From the NCBI GenBank assembly GCA_003446295.1, contig DMBB01000025.1, positions 1 through 9,864 of the forward strand: a stretch of DNA of 9,864 nt, written 5' to 3'. The notes beneath the pieces are model-generated. The model was given only the letters and a program-made list of their open reading frames with translations, did not search any database and had not been told where the DNA came from. This DNA is from Erysipelotrichaceae bacterium. GTDB lineage: Bacteria > Bacillota_I > Bacilli_A > Erysipelotrichales > Erysipelotrichaceae. A program made the translations under genes and the position numbers. Every line of letters starts with the position of its first letter. The first letter of the stretch is position 1. Shown here piece by piece: positions 1 through 6,981 of this stretch.

Positions 1-724
1 GGAAGGCACCCGGGATCGACCCGATACCGCCGAAAACGGCAGCTGTAAATGCCTTGATGCCTGGCATGGATCCGAGGGTCGGATAGACGGACGGATATGT
101 TGCGCACAGCAGGAATGCTGCGATCGCAGCCAGACCGGATCCGATCGCAAACGTGATCGATATGATCTGATTGACATTGATGCCCATCAGCGCAGCAGCA
201 CCCTTGTCTTCGGAACAGGCACGCATAGCCATACCTGTTTTTGTTTTATTGATAAACAGTGTCAGGCATCCCATGACAGCCAGACAGACAAATATCGTGA
301 GCAGTGTCAGATAGGAAATAGAGATACTGCCGAGTGTCAATGCCCCGTTGGAAATAACGGAAGGAAATACTTTGGTGGAAGAACCCCAAAGCAGCTGCGC
401 ACCATTCTGAAGGAAGTAGCTGACACCGATCGCCGTGATCAGTACAGACAGACTGGTCGCATGACGAAGAGGCTTGTAAGCAAGACGTTCGATCGTTACA
501 CCAAGCAGTGTACTGACGGCAACAGCCAGCAGCACACTGACCAGTACAGGCAGCTTCATCAGTGACAGTGCAAAATATGTTACGTACGCACCTACCATGA
601 TGATGTCGCCATGTGCAAAGTTCAGCATTTTCGCAATGCCGTAAACCATCGTATAACCAAGCGCAATGATCGCGTATACGCTTCCTAAACCCAATCCATT
701 TATCAGATATGACAGAAAAGCCAT
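1..724 (-). CDS. livH: Branched-chain amino acid ABC transporter permease LivH, C-terminus cut by window edge
   Basis: This is an inner-membrane permease of the LivH family, which pairs with LivM to form the channel of the high-affinity Leu/Ile/Val importer. I translated 241 codons; the frame stays open to the window edge, and family members are usually about 290-300 residues, so roughly the last 50 are missing. The N-terminus carries the family pattern: GLGLGSVYAIIALGYTMVYG near residues 10-29, then NFAHGDIIMVGAY around 35-47. The visible C-terminal end reads GGIGSIPGAF, the conserved LivH segment. The start at 724 is fixed by an excellent ribosome binding site (AGGAGGGG, 732-739, 7 nt spacing). 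It lies 97 nt downstream of the binding-protein gene and is probably cotranscribed with it through an attenuator-like hairpin. livM, livG and livF would be expected beyond position 1. Family assignment is firm; the actual substrate (branched-chain amino acids, other amino acids, amides or urea-type ligands) is not proven. Confidence 0.95.
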   Translation of the reverse strand, partial: MAFLSYLINGLGLGSVYAIIALGYTMVYGIAKMLNFAHGDIIMVGAYVTYFALSLMKLPVLVSVLLAVAVSTLLGVTIERLAYKPLRHATSLSVLITAIGVSYFLQNGAQLLWGSSTKVFPSVISNGALTLGSISISYLTLLTIFVCLAVMGCLTLFINKTKTGMAMRACSEDKGAAALMGINVNQIISITFAIGSGLAAIAAFLLCATYPSVYPTLGSMPGIKAFTAAVFGGIGSIPGAF

Positions 725-741
725 AATTACTCCCCTCCTGC

Positions 742-783
742 AAAAAGAAATCAGGTTGCCAACCATTTCAGAATTGGCAACCT
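742..783 (-). terminator. Intercistronic attenuator-like hairpin between livJ and livH
   Basis: A perfect 10-bp stem, AGGTTGCCAA (753-762) with TTGGCAACCT (774-783), encloses an 11-nt loop. Read on the minus strand it is followed by a T-rich but interrupted tract (GATTTCTTTTTG, 741-752). The livH ribosome binding site comes directly afterwards. Such elements commonly cause partial termination or protect the 3' end of the upstream message, so the binding protein is made in excess over the permease. The broken T tract argues for partial rather than full termination. Function is inferred from position and structure. Confidence 0.7.
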
Positions 784-821
784 ATATTTTACTACCTAAG
801 CTCCCAATGTTAATTCAAAGA

Positions 822-2045
822 TTACTCGGCACCTACATAGACACCGTCTTTGATAATGACAGCCTGCGGAGCTTTTGTGACTTCACCGGTTTCAGACCAG
901 GTCATGCTTTCGCCTGTAATTCCGTCATAAGTCATTGATGTGAACTGTTTTACGAGGATATCTGTCAGTTCATCTGTGCTCATATCAGGAGTTGCATTTC
1001 CATTCTTAAGAGCCTGTGCAATAGCAAATACACAGTCATAAGCATCAGCTGCGAACTGGTTCGGAGTTTCGCCATAGAGATCCTTGTATTTCTTAACGAA
1101 ATTCTGTGTTCTGTCGTCAGCAGCGTCTGCAGAGAACGGTGTCAGCATATAAACGCCTTCAGCCAGTGCTGTGTCGAAGCCTTCCAGTGTCAGGAGTCCG
1201 TCAAGACCATCGCAGCCGAAGAATGTAGGAGCATAGCCCATACCGTTTGCCTGTGTCAGGATCAGTGAAGCGGGATCATAATAGATCGGCAGGAAGACCA
1301 GGTCAGCGCCTGCATCCTTTGCCTGTGTCAGCTGAACAGAGAAGTCTGTTGCGCTGTCTTCAGTGAAGCTTCCTGTATAAACAACATCCAGTCCAAGTTC
1401 CTGTGCTTCAGCCTGGAATGTGTCATTGATACCTGAAGAATAGTTGTCATCGCTCTTAAAGATAACTGCGATCTTTGAGCCGAGATCTGCATGATCTTTC
1501 AGATAAACAGCTGATGCAGAACCCTGGTTCGGATCAGTGAAGCACATCTGGAAGCAGTTTCCATAAGCACCTGTTTTGTTTGCCTGATCAGCGTAAATGA
1601 CTGCCAGTGATGAACCGGAAGGTGTAATCGCAAATATATTATCTTCGTCATAAAGAGGGGCTACTGCAGCACCCGGAGCTGATGTGACTGTGAGTACGGA
1701 CAGCTGCATGCCATTGTCCTTCAGCACACCATAAGCTGTAACAGCTTTTTCAGGATCGTGAGCATCATCCTGGAAATCCAGTTCAAACTGAACATCTCCT
1801 GCCGCATTAACTTCATCAACAGCGATCTTCAGAGCATTGTATACGGCTGTACCGTAAACTGCTGCACCGCCTGTCAAAGGACCTGAACCGCCGAGTTTGA
1901 ACGCAGTTTTACCTGCATCACCTGCATCACCTGATGACTGTGAATCCGTGCTTCCGGACGCACTGCCTGAGTTGCTGCTGCAAGCCGCCATAGTAAAGGC
2001 CATAGCTGCAGCCAATCCTCCTTTAAGTAAGTTACGATAATTCAT
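822..2045 (-). CDS. livJ: Branched-chain amino acid type ABC substrate-binding lipoprotein
   Basis: This is an extracytoplasmic binding protein of the LivJ/LivK type (periplasmic-binding-protein type I fold) that would deliver ligand to the LivH/LivM channel. The chosen start gives 407 residues. A lipoprotein signal is clear: Lys/Arg near the N-terminus, the hydrophobic stretch LAAAMAFTMA, then lipobox M-A-A-C with Cys22 as the lipidation site. A Ser/Gly/Asp-rich linker (about 23-46) follows, typical of Gram-positive lipoproteins. The mature domain opens with LGGSGPLTGGAAVYG (51-65) and DDAHDPEKAV (93-102), characteristic of the family. An upstream in-frame ATG at 2057 exists, but the start at 2045 has the better ribosome binding site (GAGGGT, 2050-2055) and gives a normal signal peptide. 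A near-consensus promoter lies upstream, and an attenuator-like hairpin separates the gene from livH. The ligand is unproven; livJ and livK cannot be told apart here. Confidence 0.92.
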   Translation of the reverse strand: MNYRNLLKGGLAAAMAFTMAACSSNSGSASGSTDSQSSGDAGDAGKTAFKLGGSGPLTGGAAVYGTAVYNALKIAVDEVNAAGDVQFELDFQDDAHDPEKAVTAYGVLKDNGMQLSVLTVTSAPGAAVAPLYDEDNIFAITPSGSSLAVIYADQANKTGAYGNCFQMCFTDPNQGSASAVYLKDHADLGSKIAVIFKSDDNYSSGINDTFQAEAQELGLDVVYTGSFTEDSATDFSVQLTQAKDAGADLVFLPIYYDPASLILTQANGMGYAPTFFGCDGLDGLLTLEGFDTALAEGVYMLTPFSADAADDRTQNFVKKYKDLYGETPNQFAADAYDCVFAIAQALKNGNATPDMSTDELTDILVKQFTSMTYDGITGESMTWSETGEVTKAPQAVIIKDGVYVGAE

Positions 2046-2049
2046 TTCT

Positions 2050-2055
2050 ACCCTC
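2050..2055 (-). promoter_or_regulatory. Ribosome binding site deciding the livJ start
   Basis: GAGGGT on the minus strand lies 4 nt before the ATG at 2045. It overlaps the alternative upstream ATG at 2057, which has only a poor purine stretch ahead of it. This favours initiation at 2045. Confidence 0.6.
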
Positions 2056-2092
2056 ATTTCTAACTTCTGATTTCAAAAGTGAAGTTGCGTTC

Positions 2093-2121
2093 ATTATAGA
2101 AACTTCCTATCACCTTTTCAA
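2093..2121 (-). promoter_or_regulatory. Sigma-A-type promoter of the liv unit
   Basis: On the minus strand TTGAAA (2116-2121) and a perfect TATAAT (2093-2098) are separated by exactly 17 nt (2099-2115). Transcription should start near 2086, giving a leader of about 40 nt before the start at 2045. The leader is too short for a T-box or a large riboswitch. Confidence 0.85.
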
Positions 2122-2280
2122 CACAATTTCTGCATGTTTTTTCACCAATTATGAAAGTTTTTGAAACTTTTTTCACACGTTTAACATTTGTTCACGTATT
2201 GCGACCATTTGTCTTTAAATCAGAAACAATTGATCGATTTCATGCTTTTTATCCTCGTAAATCAACATTTCCACTTTCAG
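2122..2280. other. AT-rich upstream region of the liv promoter with phased A-tracts
   Basis: No convincing gene is seen here. On the plus strand there are T-tracts at 2137-2142, 2158-2162 and 2168-2173, whose centres are about 20.5 and 10.5 bp apart, in phase with the DNA helix. An AT-rich inverted repeat, AAAGTTT (2154-2160) with AAACTTT (2164-2170), includes two of them. Intrinsic curvature or an UP-like contribution to the liv promoter is plausible but is inference. The rest, 2174-2280, shows no motif I can name. Short reading frames in this stretch lack ribosome binding sites and family resemblance. Confidence 0.4.
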
Positions 2281-2549
2281 CCGATATGTATAAAAAAACC
2301 GCGGAATGCTCCGCAAACAGGCATATGTTTTTTCTGTACTGTTCTTTGCACAGCATCTATCAGGCAAAGATGAATTTCCCCAGGCATGGATCCTGACACA
2401 GCTTTATCATCTGTAATAATTGCGTCATCTGAAAGTATATCAATCATGATCCGTTTTCTTTCTGCGCAGGTGATCTCTGAAAGTTTTTTCAGCGATAAAA
2501 ACACAGCTTCATACCGCAGCACAGGTACTGACTGGTGCAAAAAAATCAC
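2277..2549 (-). other. Doubtful 90-codon reading frame, possible gene remnant
   Basis: A GTG-initiated frame, or a shorter ATG frame from 2447, runs through the gap between the LacI gene and the liv unit. Its middle part (LSEITCAERKRIMIDILSDD and onward) looks protein-like, but I recognise no family. Evidence against a working gene: the GTG start lies inside the terminator hairpin of the LacI gene, no good ribosome binding site precedes either start, and its end overlaps a strong terminator hairpin (2292-2314). It may be a decayed fragment or chance. I do not assign a function. Confidence 0.15.
2292..2314 (-). terminator. Orphan intrinsic terminator
   Basis: Read on the minus strand, the stem GCGGA / TCCGC (2310-2314 with 2301-2305) with a 4-nt loop is followed by GG and seven T (2292-2298). 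The form is typical of a rho-independent terminator. It lies 225 nt beyond the LacI terminator and no confident gene ends at it. It may be a backup for read-through from unit 2, or the end of an undetected small transcript. Confidence 0.7.
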
Positions 2550-2569
2550 CGGGTCCAGATCCGGTGATT
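2539..2569 (-). terminator. Terminator of the sulfatase-PTS-LacI unit
   Basis: A 9-bp stem AATCACCGG / CCGGTGATT (2544-2552 with 2561-2569) with an 8-nt loop is followed on the minus strand by an uninterrupted run of T (2539-2545, partly shared with the stem base). It starts 18 nt after the stop codon of the LacI gene. This is a textbook intrinsic terminator. Confidence 0.9.
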
Positions 2570-2586
2570 CTTTCTCATTTCAGCAT

Positions 2587-3618
2587 TCAGTGTCTGTTCA
2601 GATCCTTGACAGTCTCACGTTCGATGATCACAGCACTGCCGAGATTCTCATTCAGTTCTTTTTCCAGTTTCAGATCAGGCTCCATCCGGATATAGGAATC
2701 CAGACATTTTATCAGCTTCGTATAGACTTCCGGATCTGAATTATTGTAGGTCATCGTTGTCAGAGGCGGTACTGTTGCGGCAGATGCCGGAATATTATGA
2801 CGTCCGATGACTGAGATCCTGTCAGGGATCGCAATGTTGTGATCGTTGAAGCATTTCATAGCACCGACAGCGATATCATCATTTGAGAAGATCAGTGCAT
2901 CCATTTCATCCAGTCTGTTCAGGATCTGTTTCTCGGTGATGTTGTATCCGTCTTCCGCCTGGCTGTTTCCTGCATCAAAGATCAATGACTCATCGACAGG
3001 AAGGCCATGCTGTTTCATGGAAAGACGGAAACCCTGCAGGCTCAGGACCGTACCAAAGGACTCCGCAAAGCCTGACACAAAACCGATGCGTCTGTGTCCC
3101 TTTTTGATCAGATATTCGCATGTTATCAGCGGTCTGATCTCGGAAACCATATGGCACCTGAGATACGGATTGTCTGTTTCCACCTTGCGTCCCAGGACAA
3201 AGATTGGAAAATCAGCCGATGCATATTCATTCAGCAGTTCATCCGGGATCGTTTTCGTATATACGATGACAGCATCCGCTCTTCTTTCTTTGATAAACCG
3301 TTCTGCAGTATTTCTGTGTCCTCCGTATGTTGTGGAGATCAGGAAATCATAGCCCATTTCAGCCGTTGCTTTCTGCAGGCTCTTGATGACATAGGAAAAG
3401 AAGGACCGGGATGCATCATTCAGCACAAACAGGATCAGATTTGTCTTCTGTTTCTGCAGATCAACTGCAGCACCGTTTTTGACATATTTCATTTCCTTGG
3501 CCTTTTCATGAACAAGACGTCTTGTTTCTTTTGAGATCCTGTCGTTGTCATTCAAAGCCATGGAGACTGTCGAAACAGCCAGATTCAGTTCTCTTGCAAT
3601 ATCCTTAATTGATGTCAT
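2587..3618 (-). CDS. LacI-family transcriptional regulator
   Basis: This is a 343-residue LacI/GalR-family DNA-binding regulator of normal family length. Residues 3-22 (SIKDIARELNLAVSTVSMAL) are the family helix-turn-helix. A hinge region follows (about 46-60), and a periplasmic-binding-like effector domain starts near LILFVLNDAS at 61 and runs to the C-terminus, with the usual segments RRIGFVSG and IFSNDDIAVGAM. It is the last gene of the sulfatase-PTS unit, 61 nt after the membrane-protein gene. It is the natural candidate to bind the two TTGAAACGTTTCAA operators at the unit's promoter, so it would regulate its own synthesis; this is inference from the CG-centred palindromes typical of the family. 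No clear ribosome binding site precedes the ATG. A TAAAAT sequence sits only 6 nt upstream (3625-3630), so weak or leaderless expression is conceivable. The effector is unknown, presumably the imported sugar or its phosphate. Confidence 0.95.
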   Translation of the reverse strand: MTSIKDIARELNLAVSTVSMALNDNDRISKETRRLVHEKAKEMKYVKNGAAVDLQKQKTNLILFVLNDASRSFFSYVIKSLQKATAEMGYDFLISTTYGGHRNTAERFIKERRADAVIVYTKTIPDELLNEYASADFPIFVLGRKVETDNPYLRCHMVSEIRPLITCEYLIKKGHRRIGFVSGFAESFGTVLSLQGFRLSMKQHGLPVDESLIFDAGNSQAEDGYNITEKQILNRLDEMDALIFSNDDIAVGAMKCFNDHNIAIPDRISVIGRHNIPASAATVPPLTTMTYNNSDPEVYTKLIKCLDSYIRMEPDLKLEKELNENLGSAVIIERETVKDLNRH

Positions 3619-3679
3619 GCCAATATTTTACACGAACAAATGAAAGACAGACACCTTAATCAGCATCTGTCACATTTTT

Positions 3680-4120
3680 TTACTTAAGATATTTCATTTT
3701 CTGCAGTGTCTCATTATGTGTCAGAGGGACAAGGATATGCAGCCGTTCTCCTCCGTACACATATACATGCAATGTGACTCTTGAAGTGTTCATCCCTTTG
3801 ATCTCCTTCAGATCATATGCATGTCTGCCCAGCAGAATGCGTTTGTCTCCAGCTACGATCACCCTGCACAGATGCGCAATATTCAGCAGGATCGTGACTG
3901 CCAGCAGGCCGGATGTGAACAGATACGTATTTTCATTGACTGCAGCAAGCAGTGCGACCAGAGTGAACGCAATGCCTCCGTCCAGTTCGATCATTGACAT
4001 CAGTTCAAATCTGAGTTTTACATTCGTATCACTTTTCTTGAAGCGATACAGTACATAGATACGGTATATCGCAACAGCCGCAAGCAGTATTTTCAGCAGA
4101 ATGATCAGATATGGAAACAT
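3680..4120 (-). CDS. Unrecognised small membrane protein in the sulfatase-PTS operon
   Basis: This is a 146-residue protein that I do not recognise. Three hydrophobic segments are visible: about 4-25 (YLIILLKILLAAVAIYRIYV), about 45-62 (after an acidic ELDGG, leading into FTLVALLAAV), and about 66-90 (LFTSGLLAVTILLNIAHLCR). A soluble tail of roughly 55 residues follows, rich in beta-type alternation, including GRHAYDLKEIKGM and TLHVYVYGGERLHILVPL. The tail might be a small membrane-associated PH-like domain, but this is only an impression. The gene starts 17 nt after the PTS permease stop. Its ribosome binding site GAGGT lies in that gap with short spacing. It is therefore clearly part of the operon and translated. 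Possible roles include accessory subunit, sensor or quality control for the permease; none is supported directly. Confidence 0.8.
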   Translation of the reverse strand: MFPYLIILLKILLAAVAIYRIYVLYRFKKSDTNVKLRFELMSMIELDGGIAFTLVALLAAVNENTYLFTSGLLAVTILLNIAHLCRVIVAGDKRILLGRHAYDLKEIKGMNTSRVTLHVYVYGGERLHILVPLTHNETLQKMKYLK

Positions 4121-4137
4121 AATACCTCACTTATTGA

Positions 4138-5412
4138 TTAAGCCTGTTCCTTGCTGGCAGCTTCTTCAGCCAGCAGTTTGTTGTCATATTTCTTGATGAA
4201 CGGGATCATGATCAGTACGCATACAACCGCATTGACAAGATAGACAACGATCGCTCTCCAGTCCATGGACATCAGGAATACTTTGATGATTGCAGGAATC
4301 GTGAACGGAACACCTACATAAGGAATTCTCATCAGACCCAGTTTGCACGCCATATAAGGTGTGAAGCCGCAGAGTGCGAAGACAATAATATATGGAACGA
4401 AGATGTCGAAGTTCAGAACCAGAGGCAGACCGAATGTCAGCGGTTCGCCGACATTGACCAGTGCCGGTACCAGAGCGATTCTGGATACTGCCTTCAGCTG
4501 TTCAGATTTAGCAACAAGCAGCAGAGCAATGACAATGAAGAGGATGCCCTGTGTTGTCCACTGCTGGAAGTTGGAATTGAAGATGATCGTAGGTTCTCCG
4601 CCTGCAACGACTGCTTCTGTATTTGCGACTGCAGACATGGAGAGGATCGGGTTGATCACAGCACCGGCAACGGAGTTGCCATGGATACCGAAGAACCACA
4701 GAATTCTGACGATGATGCAGTATGCGAGAACTGTGAACAGTGTATCAGAACCGGAGAAGAGCGGTCCGAACAGTTTGTTGATGAATCCGCCCAGTGTTGT
4801 GCCGAAAGCATCAAAGCCGAGTTTCACGAGTACGACAATGACCATAACCATCAAGCTTGAGATCATGTCTTCGAGCTGTTCAGAAACAAACGGAGGAACT
4901 GAATCAGGCATCTTTATCCTTAAGCCATGATTTTTGAACCACATATTCAGCAGAGGAATGAAGTAGCCGACGATGATGGCTGCCATCATACCCTGTGCGC
5001 CGAAGAATCCGATCGTGAGGTTGCCGTCAACGATATTGCTGTGCAGGAAGCAGAATGCAAGCACTGACAGAACAAGATTGTTGACTGCAGGAACTTTCGC
5101 TTCCTGGCAGACTGCATTTACCATACCGAAGATGATATAGAAACCGGCAAACTGTGTGCCTAATGTATAACCAAGGTTCAGCAGTCCGGCATTGGCAGCG
5201 GAGAAGTTTCTCCATGCGTCGACGAAGCCGCCTGTCATATCTGCCGGGAACGGCGGAATGAGCAGCAGCATGAAGATCGAACCGATCATTGTGGCGTTGG
5301 TGCAGGCAACGATACCCTTCTGCATGCATCTGACGAAGTGGAAATTTGTAAATTTGTTGACTGCAGGCATTACCTTTTCCTGCATGAATGTAGTCATAGA
5401 ACTATCGGCCAT
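4138..5412 (-). CDS. PTS sugar transporter subunit IIC, lactose/cellobiose type
   Basis: This is a 424-residue membrane component of a phosphoenolpyruvate-dependent sugar phosphotransferase system, which moves a sugar across the membrane while it is phosphorylated by its EIIB partner. It is strongly hydrophobic throughout. Family landmarks are WFFGIHG (239-245) and NVGEPLTFGLPLVLN (320-334), the latter equivalent to the N-x-x-EP-x-x-FGLP substrate-binding segment of the Lac/Cel EIIC family; Glu323 and His244 are the likely functional residues. The length fits a stand-alone IIC without fused IIA or IIB. It begins 13 nt after the sulfatase stop, with the ribosome binding site AAGGGGG 8 nt ahead of the ATG. 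No IIA or IIB gene is in the window, so these must come from elsewhere. Linkage to a cytoplasmic sulfatase suggests a sulfated mono- or disaccharide as substrate, which is inference. The exact sugar cannot be read from the sequence. Confidence 0.93.
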   Translation of the reverse strand: MADSSMTTFMQEKVMPAVNKFTNFHFVRCMQKGIVACTNATMIGSIFMLLLIPPFPADMTGGFVDAWRNFSAANAGLLNLGYTLGTQFAGFYIIFGMVNAVCQEAKVPAVNNLVLSVLAFCFLHSNIVDGNLTIGFFGAQGMMAAIIVGYFIPLLNMWFKNHGLRIKMPDSVPPFVSEQLEDMISSLMVMVIVVLVKLGFDAFGTTLGGFINKLFGPLFSGSDTLFTVLAYCIIVRILWFFGIHGNSVAGAVINPILSMSAVANTEAVVAGGEPTIIFNSNFQQWTTQGILFIVIALLLVAKSEQLKAVSRIALVPALVNVGEPLTFGLPLVLNFDIFVPYIIVFALCGFTPYMACKLGLMRIPYVGVPFTIPAIIKVFLMSMDWRAIVVYLVNAVVCVLIMIPFIKKYDNKLLAEEAASKEQA

Positions 5413-5425
5413 TTTGTATACCCCC

Positions 5426-6898
5426 TTATTTGTCTATGCCCAGTCTTTTATACTGCCAGTCCGGCGCATCGGCTGCTTTCATTGCGCTTTTCAGTCTGGC
5501 TGTCATTTGTCTGATCAGTTCCGGGTCTGTTACCGGAGTTTTCTGTTCCGGATCATTTGCTTTGTCATACAGCGCATCCGGCCAGCTGAAGAATGATCCC
5601 ATGGAATGAAGTGCAGGGACCTGCAGGACCGGCAGATGATGGGAATATCTTCCGCCATCAACCAGTTCCGCACTTTTCAGTTCCTCTTTTGCGAAGAATC
5701 CCCTCATATTTGTCGGCATCAGCGTCAGATTGTATACAGGCTGATCCTTGCTGGTGCTTCCCTTCATGAAGACATATCTGCCGTCATATACATTGACCTG
5801 TCCGCCATGGAGCCCGTAGAGGATCTGATCATGGATCTTTTCATCTTTTTCAATGACAGGCGCAAGATCTCTGCCGTCCATATCCGCAAACGGTTCAACG
5901 CCGAAGTAGTTCATTAATGTAGGAACGATGTCCACTGTCTGGCAGACACTGTTTCTGCGTTCTCCGTCATGTCCGTATCTCGGATCATGAATGAAGAACG
6001 GCGTGTGGATCACTTCGTCATACATCGGAGGGAAGTTCTTTCCGATGAAGTTATGCTCGCCAAGGAAGAATCCGTGATCGGTATTTACGATGAGCATCGT
6101 ATCCTTCCAGAGATCATATTGATCAAAGGCATCCAGTACTCTGCCGAGCTGCTCATCACAGAGAGAAAGCAGCGCGCAGTATTCTTTGCGCAGAGCACAG
6201 ATCTCTTCCTGCGTATACTTATCGTCTACTGCTGTATACGCAGGAAAGTTGAACGCATCTTCACTCTTGCAGCAGTCATACAGCTTTCTGTACTTTTCAG
6301 GCACATAGAACGGCTCGTGCGGATCGAAGCATTCGATCTGAAGGAACCAGCTGTCTTTGTCGTGGTAATGATCAATGAAGTCGATACCTGCCGAAACAGT
6401 CTGTACGGAAGGCATATCTTCTTCCTCAACGATCCTTGTTCTGTTGGCAAGATGCTGAACTACCGAGATGTTCTTCTTGTTCAGACTGCATGTATTCAGC
6501 GACAGATCTGCTTCACCCCGCGGAACCCAGCGGTCACCTTCCTGACCTCTGAACCCTTCCCAGGAGGAATAGCGTCCGTGATATGTACAGCCGCCGTCTT
6601 CCCAGTAATGAGAATGATCAGTCACAAGATGCGTGCAGATGCCGTTTCCGGCCAGTGTTTCCGGCATTGAATCATCGTACGGTTCCAGCGGTCCCCATCC
6701 CCTGTGCAGGAAGTTGTATTTTCCTGTATGGAGTTCCCTCCTGGCAGGCATACAGGGCATCGATCCTCCGTAGAATTCATCAAACGTAATTGATCTTTCA
6801 GCCAGTCGTCTGAAATTTGGCATAACAGAGAAATTACATCCGTAATTCGGAAGATAATTTCTTGTCAGCGTGTCATACATAAGCATTACTGCTCTCAT
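5426..6898 (-). CDS. Cys-type sulfatase, probably cytoplasmic
   Basis: This is a 490-residue member of the alkaline-phosphatase/sulfatase superfamily, predicted to hydrolyse a sulfate ester. The formylglycine signature C-x-P-x-R-x-x-L-x-T-G is intact at 49-59 (C49, P51, R53, G59), so Cys49 should be converted to formylglycine. Metal-site and active-site landmarks follow the family: Asp9 in MYDTL, FDPHEPF at 191-197, and NTDHG at 272-276 (Asp274, His275). The protein starts directly with the first beta-strand (MRAVMLMYDTL), with no signal peptide or lipobox, so it should act in the cytoplasm. In an anaerobe the Cys form would need an anSME-type radical SAM maturase, not present here. It is the first gene of the unit, with a strong ribosome binding site AGGAGG 6 nt before the ATG, and 13 nt separate it from the PTS permease. 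Alternative: a phosphonate monoester or phosphodiester hydrolase of the same fold shares CxPxR, so the substrate remains open. Confidence 0.9.
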   Translation of the reverse strand: MRAVMLMYDTLTRNYLPNYGCNFSVMPNFRRLAERSITFDEFYGGSMPCMPARRELHTGKYNFLHRGWGPLEPYDDSMPETLAGNGICTHLVTDHSHYWEDGGCTYHGRYSSWEGFRGQEGDRWVPRGEADLSLNTCSLNKKNISVVQHLANRTRIVEEEDMPSVQTVSAGIDFIDHYHDKDSWFLQIECFDPHEPFYVPEKYRKLYDCCKSEDAFNFPAYTAVDDKYTQEEICALRKEYCALLSLCDEQLGRVLDAFDQYDLWKDTMLIVNTDHGFFLGEHNFIGKNFPPMYDEVIHTPFFIHDPRYGHDGERRNSVCQTVDIVPTLMNYFGVEPFADMDGRDLAPVIEKDEKIHDQILYGLHGGQVNVYDGRYVFMKGSTSKDQPVYNLTLMPTNMRGFFAKEELKSAELVDGGRYSHHLPVLQVPALHSMGSFFSWPDALYDKANDPEQKTPVTDPELIRQMTARLKSAMKAADAPDWQYKRLGIDK

Positions 6899-6915
6899 GG
6901 AAGACCTCCTGTGAT

Positions 6916-6929
6916 TTGAAACGTTTCAA
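6916..6929. promoter_or_regulatory. Operator O1, promoter-proximal LacI-type palindrome
   Basis: TTGAAACGTTTCAA is a perfect 14-bp palindrome with the central CG typical of LacI-family operators. It lies just downstream of the predicted transcription start and ahead of the sulfatase ribosome binding site, a position suited to blocking transcription. An identical copy lies 66 bp upstream, centre to centre. Confidence 0.85.
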
Positions 6930-6944
6930 CTAATTTACAATAGC

Positions 6945-6973
6945 ATTCTAATCTGCAAATATATGTCTGTCAA
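6945..6973 (-). promoter_or_regulatory. Promoter of the sulfatase-PTS-LacI unit
   Basis: On the minus strand a perfect -35 TTGACA (6968-6973) and -10 TAGAAT (6945-6950) are separated by exactly 17 nt (6951-6967). The predicted start is near 6938, giving a leader of about 40 nt. The promoter lies between the two operators O1 and O2. Such a strong core promoter would need tight repression. Confidence 0.9.
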
Positions 6974-6981
6974 CAAGAAAA

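Noticed and set aside
246..743. 165-codon minus-strand frame overlapping livH in another frame.
   Set aside because: The overlapping frame encodes a convincing LivH permease with its own ribosome binding site; the other is very rich in Cys and His and resembles nothing.
5969..6670. 233-codon plus-strand frame opposite the sulfatase gene.
   Set aside because: Antisense shadow; the minus-strand frame has an intact sulfatase signature, start site and operon context.
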